DNA of 64,000 nucleotides from Granulosicoccus sp045106855 (GTDB taxonomy: Bacteria; Pseudomonadota; Gammaproteobacteria; Granulosicoccales; Granulosicoccaceae): the NCBI GenBank assembly GCA_045106855.1, contig JBGCFI010000005.1, positions 1 through 64,000 of the forward strand, given 5' to 3'. Shown here piece after piece: positions 23,610 through 33,400 of this stretch. The number at the start of each line of letters is the position of its first letter. Positions within the stretch are counted from its first letter, which is position 1. A program made the position numbers and the translations under genes. The notes under the pieces were generated by a model. It searched no databases. It had not been told where the DNA came from and saw nothing but the letters and a program-made list of their open reading frames with translations.

Positions 23610-25910
23610 ATGAAATTTATCCAGGGTGTGTCCGTACAAGAGCTTAGCCAACGATTTTCGATCGGCTTTGCCATTGTAGCTATTTGCATTGCAAGTATTG
23701 GTTTTCTTGTTTTTCAGAACCTTGGTCATTTCAAGCATGACTGGGAATCGCATATGCAGAATGCCCAGGAAAAGAGTGTCCTTCTGAATGATCTGAATGT
23801 TGCGGTAGGGTATGGCGGTGCGATCCACCATTTCAAGAATTTTGTGCTCAGAATGGATGCGCCGAGAATCGAAAAAGTGTCCGCCGGATTGCAAAGTGCA
23901 CAGGACACGATTGGTACATACCGCAATTTGTCGTTGTCCGAGGCTGAAACTGAGGCCCTTGATGATATTTCAACAGTATTTGCAGAGTATTCCGCTGCGT
24001 TGCCAGTGATTTCCTCAATGGCTGCTAACAACGCAAGCAGCAATGCTATTGATGCCGCTGTAAAGATCGATGATTCTCAAGCTCTGGATGCACTTCGATA
24101 TCTGGAAAATACCGTCGCTGAGCTTCTGGCTTTAGATGCTAAGCACATGACGCAGGAGCTTTCGCTGATAAGCACCTTGGCTTCGTGGGGGGCGATTGTT
24201 AACACGATACTGTTATTCGCTTTAATGATACTGCTGATAAAAACGTTTCGTGCAATCATCCGTCAAATTGGCGGTGAGCCCAGCCTGATCAAGGCGATTG
24301 CTCAACGAATCACTGATGGTGACTTGAGCGAAGATCTCGAATGCAGTGATGCCCCTGAAGGTATTTACGGAGCTGTCGTGTCAATGCAAAAAATGCTGCG
24401 CACCCGTATGGAAGCGGAACAAAAATCAGCAGCCATCAACGAGCGCCTGAAGCAGGCTCTGGACAACGCGACCAGCAATGTCATGGTTGCTGATTTGAAT
24501 AATGACATTGTGTTTATCAATAAGGCGAGTCAGAAGTTATTCCGCGAAAAAGAACATGAGATCCGAAGCACCGTACCAGCATTTAATGCGTCGAATATTA
24601 TTGGTGCGAATATCGATCTGTTCCATAAGAAGCCGACTGTTCAGCGTCAACAGGTCAAGCAGTTGTCGTCTAATCACCGCGCAATTATCGAGTTTGGAAA
24701 TCTAACGTTTTCTTTTTCGATCAATCCGGTTCTGATGGAAGACGGAGAAAGAATCGGCACCATCGTTGAGTGGTTTGACAAGACCGATGAGCTCAAGCAG
24801 GGCGCTGAGGTTCAAGCGTTGGTAGACGCTGCTACCAGCGGGGACTTGAGCAAGCGAGTCGATGCGAGTGAAAGTTCCGGCTATTTTGGCGATCTCATGC
24901 ATTCATTGAATGAGTTAATGGATGTCAATGATCGTGCTGTCAGCGAGGTGCAAAGAGTGTTTGCCGCGCTGGCCAAAGGTGATCTCACCGTCAAGGTGGA
25001 AGGCGAGTATCAAGGCGTGTATCAGCAATTGAAAGAGGATGCTAACTTAACGGTTGGGCAGCTTACCGATATTATTACCAACGTAAAGAACAATGCCATG
25101 GTAATAGCGACCGCCTCTACACAATTGATAAATACCAATAAAAACCTCAACTCAACAGCTGAAGATGGTGCAAAGCAAGCAGGTATTGCTTCTACAGCGG
25201 CAAGCAATGTGATGAAAAATGTGGATGCTGTTGCCAGCGCATCAACAGATCTGGAATCATCGGTAAGCGAGATTACCCGTAACGTCTCCGAAGCAGTGGG
25301 TGTCGCATCTGAGGCTGTCACGTTAGCGAAGAGCACCAACACACAGGTACGTAAACTGACAACTTCCAGTGATGACATCGGTAATGTGATCAAGGTTATT
25401 AACTCTATCGCTGAACAAACCAACTTGCTGGCACTTAATGCAACGATAGAGGCTGCACGGGCTGGTGATGCCGGTAAGGGGTTTGCTGTGGTCGCTAATG
25501 AAGTTAAGGAGCTGGCCAAAGGAACTGCTAATGCTACTGATGAAATCTCTCAAAAAATAAAGGCCATTCAAGGCGATAGTGATACCGCTGTGAAAGCTAT
25601 CGGTGAAATCAGTGCAATCATTGAAACAATAAGTAATTACCAGAACACCATTTCTGAGGCTGTCAGTAAGCAGAACGTTGCAACTCAACGTATCAACGAT
25701 AACGCAAGTGAAGCTGCACGAGGCAATCTGGAAATCACCCAGACCTCGGAGCGTGTTAGCGAGGGAACTGAGAGTACAGTTACCGCTGTCAATCAGGTGC
25801 AGGCTTCTGCGGAGGAATTAGGGCGTATGGCTGACGATCTGAGTCAGCTGGTGGAAGGGTTCCGGGTTGGTGCGGATGCTGGCTACGATACATTGCGCAA
25901 AGTGGCCTAG
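23610..25910 (+). CDS. Methyl-accepting chemotaxis protein with PAS and HAMP domains
   Basis: 766 residues. Membrane segment 1 is at about 15-40 and segment 2 at about 190-210, framing a periplasmic helical sensor of about 150 residues. A HAMP-like segment follows (GEPSLIKAIAQRITDGDL). Next are a PAS-like domain (ALDNATSNVMVADLNNDIVF) and a second HAMP-like module (AATSGDLSKRVDA). The methyl-accepting signalling helix has the hairpin tip NSIAEQTNLLALNATIEAAR near residue 600. It relays ligand signals to CheA/CheW at the inner membrane. No che genes are nearby, so it is an orphan receptor. The ATG at 23610 is preferred over a TTG at 23583. Confidence 0.93.
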   Translation: MKFIQGVSVQELSQRFSIGFAIVAICIASIGFLVFQNLGHFKHDWESHMQNAQEKSVLLNDLNVAVGYGGAIHHFKNFVLRMDAPRIEKVSAGLQSAQDTIGTYRNLSLSEAETEALDDISTVFAEYSAALPVISSMAANNASSNAIDAAVKIDDSQALDALRYLENTVAELLALDAKHMTQELSLISTLASWGAIVNTILLFALMILLIKTFRAIIRQIGGEPSLIKAIAQRITDGDLSEDLECSDAPEGIYGAVVSMQKMLRTRMEAEQKSAAINERLKQALDNATSNVMVADLNNDIVFINKASQKLFREKEHEIRSTVPAFNASNIIGANIDLFHKKPTVQRQQVKQLSSNHRAIIEFGNLTFSFSINPVLMEDGERIGTIVEWFDKTDELKQGAEVQALVDAATSGDLSKRVDASESSGYFGDLMHSLNELMDVNDRAVSEVQRVFAALAKGDLTVKVEGEYQGVYQQLKEDANLTVGQLTDIITNVKNNAMVIATASTQLINTNKNLNSTAEDGAKQAGIASTAASNVMKNVDAVASASTDLESSVSEITRNVSEAVGVASEAVTLAKSTNTQVRKLTTSSDDIGNVIKVINSIAEQTNLLALNATIEAARAGDAGKGFAVVANEVKELAKGTANATDEISQKIKAIQGDSDTAVKAIGEISAIIETISNYQNTISEAVSKQNVATQRINDNASEAARGNLEITQTSERVSEGTESTVTAVNQVQASAEELGRMADDLSQLVEGFRVGADAGYDTLRKVA

Positions 25911-26288
25911 TTAGCTAATTAACTCACAAATAAATAAATCAATTGTATGTTTCGATAGTAGAGCATTTTGTCGGGGCTACCATTGGCCGTTAAAGAATGA
26001 GTGCGCGAGAAGTAACTCAAAGATATAAGGTAGTAACAGGCACCGCGCTGGCAGGTTCATTGAAAGTTCAGTGTCGAGTCACAGGAATCGTCGAGAAGTC
26101 TATAGCGACGCAGGAGAACGTACGGCTTATAACTTGGTGGATTATCGTAGCGACGTGGAGGCCATGTGTATCGGCTGGGTTTTTTACAGGTGTATTCGTA
26201 TCCGGAATATTTTAGTGAAGAATTTTGTTCAAAAATTTTCGTTGACTCAATTCTTTAGGCGCGGATGGACGCTCCGGGGATTTAAAGG
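25911..26288. other. Uncertain stretch between the chemoreceptor and XRE genes
   Basis: Two overlapping short plus-strand frames (25997-26215, 72 codons; 26071-26292, 73 codons) are open here. They are rich in Trp, Arg and Cys with no recognisable domain, and neither has a convincing ribosome site, so I do not call them genes. A degraded gene or an untranslated leader of the XRE gene is possible. The DNA just after the chemoreceptor stop is very AT rich. Confidence 0.35.
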
Positions 26289-26573
26289 GTGACGCAACCT
26301 GAATCTGACGATAGTTGGGAATGGGTTATTCCTCCGAACGGCGGTGAGATCGAGTATGAAGGCAAAGACCTCAGCGGTGCGATAGAACTTGGTTATCGAA
26401 TCAATGAACTCAGGGAAAACGCCGGTTTATCTGTACAAGATGTTGAGGACTACTCAGGTGTCTTGAAATCCAATCTGTTGATGTTAGAAGCAGGGCTCCT
26501 TGAACTTGATGCAGGCACTGCCGAACAATTAGCGATGGTGTTTGGTGTCAGTGTGGCTGAACTGACCGGCTAG
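26289..26573 (+). CDS. Small XRE-family helix-turn-helix protein
   Basis: 94 residues starting at GTG 26289. The N-terminal 30 residues are acidic and Trp-containing. The rest (LGYRINELRENAGLSVQDVEDYSGVL...) has the spacing of an XRE/Cro helix-turn-helix ending in LAMVFGVSVAELTG, a typical helix-5 region. It is probably a DNA-binding regulator or a small antitoxin-like protein. No toxin partner is adjacent: the convergent neighbour is a sirtuin. Confidence 0.65.
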   Translation: MTQPESDDSWEWVIPPNGGEIEYEGKDLSGAIELGYRINELRENAGLSVQDVEDYSGVLKSNLLMLEAGLLELDAGTAEQLAMVFGVSVAELTG

Positions 26574-26582
26574 AAAACATCC

Positions 26583-27422
26583 TTACCCGACGCTGTTAGC
26601 TAGTTTCGCCAGCCGTTCGCCGCAATCGCCTTCGATTTTTAATTGGGCGAGATCGTCCGCTCTGGTCAGGCCATCGTTAACTATGGCGATCGGCTTATTC
26701 AGTTTTGTCGCTTCCCGGCAGAAGCGAAATCCGGAATAAACCATGAGTGAAGAGCCGGCGACAAGCAGTGCATCCGCATTGGTCAGCGCATGCATTGCAG
26801 CAGACACAATCAGTTTAGGGACCGTCTCACCGAAAAAGACAACATCCGGTTTTAGTATTCCTTCGCATTTTGTACAGGCGGGTATGTGCATGGTACTGAG
26901 ACTTTCAATTTCCAGGTCAGCATCACCATCAGGTGCATGTTCGGCAGTCAGATGAGTCAGCCAATTGTTGTGCTTTAACAGTTTCATCTGAAAGTCATCA
27001 CGGCTGATGGTGTTTTGGCAAACAATACAACTAACTGTTGCCAGTACACCGTGTAAGTCAATACATTTTTCGTGACCAGCTTTCTGATGTAGTCGATCAA
27101 CATTCTGGGTGACCAGCAGATCAATATGCCCGGATTTTTCAAGTGATCTCATGGCCATGTGAGACGGGCCAGGCTGGGCTTTACTGAAAGAGGGCCAACC
27201 GACCGAACTTCTCGCCCAGTATCGCTTGCGGGCTGCTTCGCTGTCGATAAACACCTGCCCGGTTATGGGCTGCTTGCGCTTCCATTGACCTTTCTTGTCT
27301 CGATAGTCGCCTAGACCTGAAGCGGTACTGATACCAGCTCCGGTAAGCGCCAACAACTTTGGGTGGCGCTGTAGAAAATCTGCTAGTTGACTATCGTAAG
27401 AGTCGATAGTGCCCGGCTTCAT
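26583..27422 (-). CDS. NAD-dependent protein deacylase, Sir2 family (SIRT4-like class)
   Basis: 279 residues. The NAD-binding signature is GAGISTASGLGDYRD, with GLGDYR replacing the usual GIPDFR. TQNVDRLHQKAG and the catalytic His in DLHG follow. Four zinc Cys occur as CIVC and CTKC. GILKPDVVFFGE and GSSLMVYSG complete the Sir2 fold. The GLGDYR variant and length point to the class II/SIRT4-like branch, whose bacterial substrates (deacylation, possibly ADP-ribosylation or lipoamide-type acyl groups) are uncertain. It is the last gene of the dnaG-rsmE-lipoprotein-sir2 run, 9 bases after the lipoprotein gene. Confidence 0.92.
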   Translation of the reverse strand: MKPGTIDSYDSQLADFLQRHPKLLALTGAGISTASGLGDYRDKKGQWKRKQPITGQVFIDSEAARKRYWARSSVGWPSFSKAQPGPSHMAMRSLEKSGHIDLLVTQNVDRLHQKAGHEKCIDLHGVLATVSCIVCQNTISRDDFQMKLLKHNNWLTHLTAEHAPDGDADLEIESLSTMHIPACTKCEGILKPDVVFFGETVPKLIVSAAMHALTNADALLVAGSSLMVYSGFRFCREATKLNKPIAIVNDGLTRADDLAQLKIEGDCGERLAKLANSVG

Positions 27423-27431
27423 GGTTTACCT

Positions 27432-27902
27432 TCAAGAGCCGCCAAGTGAGAGTGTTTTATCGACATTGAAGGGTATACGTGCCGGCCAGTTGTCCAGTTT
27501 GACAAAGCCTGTCACGTTGTAGGCAAGCATGCTCTTTTCGTTGATGGATGAGGCAATGAGTTTACGCAGCAATCGGTTGGCACGCGCCGTAACGTTGATA
27601 ACCACTTCGGTAGTGCCGTTGGCTGTCAACAGGACCGGTATATCACTGCTGCCTTCCGCGATTGCCTGATTGTCACTGGATGCGATGAAACTCAAATTGT
27701 TGACGGGTAAATCGTAGTTGTTGGGATTGAATACATCGAGTGTGAATTCAAGCTCCTGACGCCGAAAGCCCAACTTAACCACATCAAGTCCGGCTATCTC
27801 TACGGTTGGCGCCAATGGCTTGCTGGTGGGGATGGAGCTACAGCCTGAAAGATGTATAAATACCAGCGCTATGATCAGCACTCGTGCCCGGTTTCTCATC
27901 AT
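27432..27902 (-). CDS. LEA14-like (LEA type 2) lipoprotein
   Basis: 156 residues. The signal peptide ends in the lipobox LSGC (lipidated Cys21). The rest is a beta-rich domain with FNPNNYDLPVNNLSF, the hallmark of LEA14/WHy-domain proteins, which are associated with desiccation or stress tolerance. The ATG at 27902 overlaps the rsmE stop (ATGA), so the two are translationally coupled. Bacterial function is not established. Confidence 0.83.
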   Translation of the reverse strand: MMRNRARVLIIALVFIHLSGCSSIPTSKPLAPTVEIAGLDVVKLGFRRQELEFTLDVFNPNNYDLPVNNLSFIASSDNQAIAEGSSDIPVLLTANGTTEVVINVTARANRLLRKLIASSINEKSMLAYNVTGFVKLDNWPARIPFNVDKTLSLGGS

Positions 27903-28696
27903 GCCTGCAGATCTCCAAGGATGGACTGTAACAGCATGATACAAGCTGGGCCTGCAGTCTCTGTGCGTAGTATCCTGCGCCCCAGATTCACTGGAATGGC
28001 ACCGGAATCGATTGCCTCTTGTATTTCATGTGGATCAAGACCACTCTCTGGACCTATGATCAGTGTTACCTTCCGGGCTGGTGGTGTCGTCAGCAAATTT
28101 TTTAACTGATGTAGCAAAGAGTGGGTAGCTCCTGGTGCAAGAACGAAGTGCACATCGTCAGTTTCTTTGGGGGTTTGCACCCACGTTGCATAGCTGACGG
28201 ATTCGCACAGTTCTGGTATGACGGCTCGCCCGCTTTGCTCACAAGCGCTGATAACAATACTTTGCCAGTGTTGCTGCTTTTTTGACACACGCTTTTCATC
28301 GGTAACTTTAATCGAATGTTTGCTGTACACAGGTTGTATGCGTGTGACACCCAATTCCACAGCCTGACGCAGGCTGATATCCATGCGCTCCGGGCGTGAA
28401 ACACTCTGCACTAACGTTATAGCCAGAGGGGAGTCGGGTATACCGGGTATGCAAGTATCAATGTGCAAGATGCAACGTTTGCCAGTGCCCATTTTCCCGG
28501 TATCGATAACGGTTGCATAGTAGTCATTGCCATCGCCGTTAAACAGGATGATCGGATCACCGACACTGGTACGCAGCACTTTGCCCAGGTGGTGACTGGC
28601 GTCTTTGTCCAGCTCTAGTTTGGTGTCAGCCGAAACAGGGCCCTGATGGTAAAACCGTGCTATGCGAGCATGGCGTTTATGTCTAGCGTCTGACAA
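27899..28696 (-). CDS. rsmE: 16S rRNA (uracil1498-N3)-methyltransferase
   Basis: SPOUT-class methyltransferase acting on U1498 of 16S rRNA. 265 residues. The conserved C-terminal knot reads LIIGPESGLDPHE and LGRRILRTETA, with HHLGKVLRTSVGD in the PUA-like N-terminal part and VQSVSRPERMD in between. The start is TTG 28696, inside the end of dnaG (14-base overlap), with AGGGG about 10 bases upstream. No ATG precedes the conserved RIARFYH. Confidence 0.95.
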   Translation of the reverse strand: MSDARHKRHARIARFYHQGPVSADTKLELDKDASHHLGKVLRTSVGDPIILFNGDGNDYYATVIDTGKMGTGKRCILHIDTCIPGIPDSPLAITLVQSVSRPERMDISLRQAVELGVTRIQPVYSKHSIKVTDEKRVSKKQQHWQSIVISACEQSGRAVIPELCESVSYATWVQTPKETDDVHFVLAPGATHSLLHQLKNLLTTPPARKVTLIIGPESGLDPHEIQEAIDSGAIPVNLGRRILRTETAGPACIMLLQSILGDLQA

Positions 28697-30383
28697 TGCC
28701 TAACAACCCCTGTCTGGCGGATAACTCCACTTTATCGGCTGATGTCTTACGACTGCGTTCTCGTAAACGGGCAATGCAATGAACAAACTCTCCAATTGCC
28801 GTTTTTTCGTCAAGTTCCCTTTTATCGGGCCAGTAGGATTTCGTGGCAAGTTTCACCAGATATTGGTAAGGATCAGTATCGGCAAAACGTTCGAGAAGTC
28901 TTGCCGTAGTGATAGCAGGGTCTGCATCGCAAAGTGCAATGAGTTTCAGCAGGACATCCGCACCTGGAAGACTGGTGCTTATCTCATACTCGTCGGCGGG
29001 TACATGCTGGACAACTTGTGGATGTTGCAGGCACAAGAGTACGGCACGGCTCATAGGGGTGAGGCCACCTTCGTCGCGTTTTGTCGCGGGTGTTGTCGGC
29101 GGAGGTTTTCCGGCATGAACGGCGTGTTCGCTACCCATTGACAAGCCGATGAGCGATTCCAGTCGTTGCATCGCCAGCTGCTTGTATACCCCGGCAGGAA
29201 TTGTTGCCAGCAGCGGTTTGGATTTTTCAGCCAACTGCGCTTTACCGCCGATGCTTTTCATATCAACATCATTCGCCAGGTGTTGATAGAGGAAATCGAT
29301 GATGGGAATACGCTGTGCCAGCAAATCGTTAAAGCCTGCAGCTCCACCTGTCTTGACAACGCTATCCGGGTCTTCACCATCGGGTAAAAACAGAAAGTGC
29401 GCATCGCGCCCATCTTGTAGACATGGCAGAGTGGCTTGCAGTGCTCTCCAGGCTGCTGCACGTCCAGCCCGGTCACCATCAAAGCAGAAGATGACCGTCG
29501 ATACGACTTTGAACAGCATGTCGGAGTGTTGCTGGTTTGCAGCAGTCCCCAGGGTTGCCACTGCGTTCTCGATTCCGTGTTGTGCCAGTGCCACTACGTC
29601 CATATAGCCTTCAACGACGATAACGGAGTTACTGTCTTGCGCAGCCTTACGGGCTTCATACAAACCGTAGAGTTCGTTGCCTTTATGAAACAGCGGTGTT
29701 TCCGGTGAATTGAGGTATTTGGGTTCCTGGTTATCCATAACACGACCACCGAAACCAATGACCCGGCCACGTCTGTCGCGAATGGGAAACATGATGCGAT
29801 TGCGAAATCGCTGGTACGGTCGTTTGCCACCATCAGGTTTAATGAGCATTCCGGTCTTGATGAGTGCAGCATCCTCATTAGGAAAATGTTGCTGCAAGGT
29901 ATCCCATCCATCGGGGACGAAGCCAATACTGAAACGTTTGGCGGTTTCTCCGCTGAGACCACGCGTTTTTAAATATTCTATGGCTTCGGGCGCATTTTTA
30001 AGCTGAGACCTGTAAAAACCGGCCACCGATTCCATCAGGGTATACAACGGTTTCGTATCGTCCCGTAACTGATTGGCCTGGGCATCACGCGGTACCTCCA
30101 TGCCCACACTCTCGGCTAGCGTTTCTATGGCATCGACAAAGTGCATGCCGTCGTATTCCATCAGGAATTTTATGGCATTGCCGTTCGCGCTACAGCCGAA
30201 GCAGTGATAAAACTGCTTAGTCTGGCTGACAGTAAACGAAGGCGTTTTCTCGTTGTGAAAGGGGCAGCAGGCGCTGTAGTTGGTGCCGCTTTTCTTTAGT
30301 GTGACACGCTTGTCGATGACCTCGACGACGTCTACTCGTGCGAGTAGGTCGTCGATAAAGTCTTGTGGTATCTGCCCAGCCAT
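28683..30383 (-). CDS. dnaG: DNA primase
   Basis: Synthesises RNA primers at the replication fork and interacts with DnaB. 566 residues (E. coli 581). The CHC2 zinc-binding site is Cys40, His43, Cys61, Cys64. The TOPRIM core is VVEGYMDVVALAQHG with DGDRAGRAA. A C-terminal helicase-binding region follows. In many Gammaproteobacteria dnaG sits between rpsU(-yqeY) and rpoD. Here it lies directly after gltB and before rsmE, while rpsU and yqeY are about 24 kb away on the same strand. Confidence 0.97.
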   Translation of the reverse strand: MAGQIPQDFIDDLLARVDVVEVIDKRVTLKKSGTNYSACCPFHNEKTPSFTVSQTKQFYHCFGCSANGNAIKFLMEYDGMHFVDAIETLAESVGMEVPRDAQANQLRDDTKPLYTLMESVAGFYRSQLKNAPEAIEYLKTRGLSGETAKRFSIGFVPDGWDTLQQHFPNEDAALIKTGMLIKPDGGKRPYQRFRNRIMFPIRDRRGRVIGFGGRVMDNQEPKYLNSPETPLFHKGNELYGLYEARKAAQDSNSVIVVEGYMDVVALAQHGIENAVATLGTAANQQHSDMLFKVVSTVIFCFDGDRAGRAAAWRALQATLPCLQDGRDAHFLFLPDGEDPDSVVKTGGAAGFNDLLAQRIPIIDFLYQHLANDVDMKSIGGKAQLAEKSKPLLATIPAGVYKQLAMQRLESLIGLSMGSEHAVHAGKPPPTTPATKRDEGGLTPMSRAVLLCLQHPQVVQHVPADEYEISTSLPGADVLLKLIALCDADPAITTARLLERFADTDPYQYLVKLATKSYWPDKRELDEKTAIGEFVHCIARLRERSRKTSADKVELSARQGLLGIVRR

Positions 30384-30487
30384 GACTTAACTATACGCTC
30401 GTCGATGGAGTCGATACAGCTGATTTTTGAGCGTCATGTTGCTATTTCAGCAGCGCAAGGGCCCATCAGAGCTTGCGCTGCCCGCGG

Positions 30488-33400
30488 TCAGGCTGCTCGT
30501 CCCAATGTCAGCAATAGTTCGCCCAGCTCGGCAGCCTTGGGTTTTACCATCCAGAAACGTGACGCCACAGAGTAGAAATCGTCCACCATCTGACTGCCGA
30601 CGGTACTGCCGGTTTCGCGCACGTGATCCTCCAGAAGGGTAAGCAGATAGTCTTTATATCGCTCCATGGATTCGGCGTGCAAGCGATGAATGTCGATGAG
30701 CTCGTGGTTGTAGCGATCGACGAACACATTGTGCTTGTCGTACACAAATCCCAGTCCTCCCGTCATACCAGCGCCGAAGTTAACTCCCGTTTCACCGAGC
30801 ACTACAACGCATCCACCTGTCATGTATTCGCAACCGTGATCGCCAATGCCTTCGATCACAGAAACCGCACCGCTATTGCGCACAGCAAATCGCTCGCCAC
30901 CGAGTCCGGCGGCATATAGCTTTCCACCGGTTGCGCCATAGAGGCAGGTATTGCCCACGATTGCCGATTCATGGCCCGTAAAACGAGCGTCATGAGGGGG
31001 GCGGATGACTATCTTGCCGCCGGCCATGCCTTTGCCGACATAGTCGTTGGCGTCGCCGTCCAGATACATATTCAGACCACCCGCGTTCCAGACGCCGAAC
31101 GATTGGCCAGCTGTACCGGTGAAATAAATGTCGAGCGGATTATCGTCCATACCCTTGTCGCCATGGGCTCTGGCAATCTCACCGGAAAGACGAGCCCCGA
31201 TAGAGCGGTTGATATTCTTGATGGTGTAGTGGAACTCGCCACCGGCCTTTTTACGGATAGCCGTTTTGCAGTCCGAGACCATTTGTTCAGCCAGCAAGCC
31301 TTTGTCGTGAGGTGCATTGCGTTCTACCATACAGAAGCGTGGAGCGTGTTCAGGTATACCGCCAGTGGCAAGAAGCGGGCTCAAGTCGAGACGCTGCTGT
31401 CGGTCTGTGTTGCCGGCAACCGGCGTCAGATACTCTGGCTTGCCGATAAGATCGCTAAGCGTGCGAACACCCAGACTTGCCATATGATGACGGACATCTT
31501 CTGCCACGAAGCGCATGTAGTTCATGACTTTTTCTACATTCCCGTGGAAATGGCGCATTCGCAGAACTTTGTGTTGCGTGGCTACTCCGGTTGCACAGTT
31601 GTTCAAATGACAGATGCGTAGATACTTGCAGCCCATGGCAATCATCGGCCCGGTACCGAAGCCAAAACTCTCAGCGCCAAGAATGGCTGCCTTGATAACG
31701 TCCAGACCGGTCTTGAGGCCACCATCGGTTTGCACGCGTACCTTATCGCGCAGGTTGTTGGCACGCAGTACTTGATGGGTTTCCGACATGCCAAGTTCCC
31801 AGGGAGAGCCGGCATATTTTACGCTTGTCAGCGGTGATGCACCGGTACCGCCATCGTAACCAGAGATGGTGATCAGATCTGCATAGGCCTTGGCAACTCC
31901 CGCTGCAACAGTGCCTACGCCTGCTTCCGCCACAAGCTTTACTGAGACCAGCGCCTCTGGGTTGACTTGTTTCAGATCGAAGATCAGTTGCGCCAGATCT
32001 TCGATGGAGTAGATGTCGTGGTGTGGTGGTGGGGAAATAAGCGCAACCCCTGGGTTACTGTGCCGCAGCCTGGCGATCATCGCGTTCACCTTGTGCCCGG
32101 GTAGCTGACCACCTTCGCCAGGCTTTGCGCCCTGTGCAATTTTGATTTGCAGTACTTCAGCATTGACCAGGTAGTGTGGTGTAACGCCAAAGCGGCCCGA
32201 TGCTATCTGCTTGATCTTCGACATTTTAAGGGTGCCGTATCGCTCTTTATCTTCGCCACCCTCACCAGAGTTGGAGCGACCGCCTAGACGGTTCATGGCT
32301 TCGGCCAGCGTTTCGTGCGCTTCAGGCGAAAGAGCGCCTAACGACATGCCTGCTGAATCAAAACGTTTGAGAATGGATTCGACAGGCTCAACGGCTTCAA
32401 CCGGGATAGCAGGCCCCTTTGGCGTCAGCTTCAACAAGTCTCTGAGCATGGAAGGTCTTCTTCCATCAACGGTATTTGCATAGATGGCGTAGTCTTCATA
32501 TTCGCCACTGGTGACTGCTGCCTGTAGTTGCTGTACAACATCCGGGTTATAAGCGTGATACTCACCGCCGTGAATGTACTTGAGGAGTCCACCTTGTGAG
32601 ATTTGCACCTGTGGATTGAAAGCCGCTTCAGAGAGCGTTTTCAAGTCGTGTTGTATGTCGGTGAAGTCCATTCCCTGAATGCGACTGGTGGTGCCCTTGA
32701 AACAGAGGTCGACTACGCTTGAATGCAGGCCGACTATCTCATACAGCTGGGCACCGCGATAACTCGATATCGTGGAGATACCCATCTTGGACAGAATTTT
32801 CATCAGGCCCTTATTGATGCCTTTGCGATAGTTCTGTTCCAGCTGTGCGACGTCCGAATCCGGCAACTCACCGGTACGTGAAAGGCCCTGGATACTCTCG
32901 TAAGCAAGGTAAGGATAAACGCAGGTGGCGCCGTAGCCTACCAGCACAGCAACCTGATGCGAATCGCGAGCGGTGCCGGTTTCCACGATAATGTTGGCAT
33001 CGCAACGGCAATCGGCTTTAATCAATGCATGATGAACTGCTCCAGTGGCGAGCAGCGCGTGAACCGGTAACATGCCCGTGGCAATGTCTCTATCGCTGAT
33101 AATGATAATGACTTTGTGATCATCACGAATCGATGTAATCGCCTCTTCGCAGAGACGCTTGACGGCAGCTTCCAGTGATTCGTTATCGGGATCGAATTGC
33201 AGGCTCAGGTGAACATGAGAGTATCCCGGCTCATCATCCATGGCGCGCAGAGTTTCAAATTTCTCACTGGAGAGAACGGGCGAGCGCACAAGTAAGCGGT
33301 TGGCATGATGAAAGGTTTCGCGGAACAGATTTTTTTCACGCCCCAGACAGGTTTCCAGTGACATGACTATGGTTTCGCGCAACGGATCAATTGGTGGATT

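Noticed and set aside
26289..27422. Toxin-antitoxin pair formed by the XRE protein and the sirtuin, or a Sir2-type defence system
   Set aside because: The genes are convergent, and the sirtuin carries the normal deacylase layout without the effector fusions of defensive Sir2 proteins.
30971..31621. 216-codon plus-strand frame
   Set aside because: Antisense shadow within the strongly conserved gltB.
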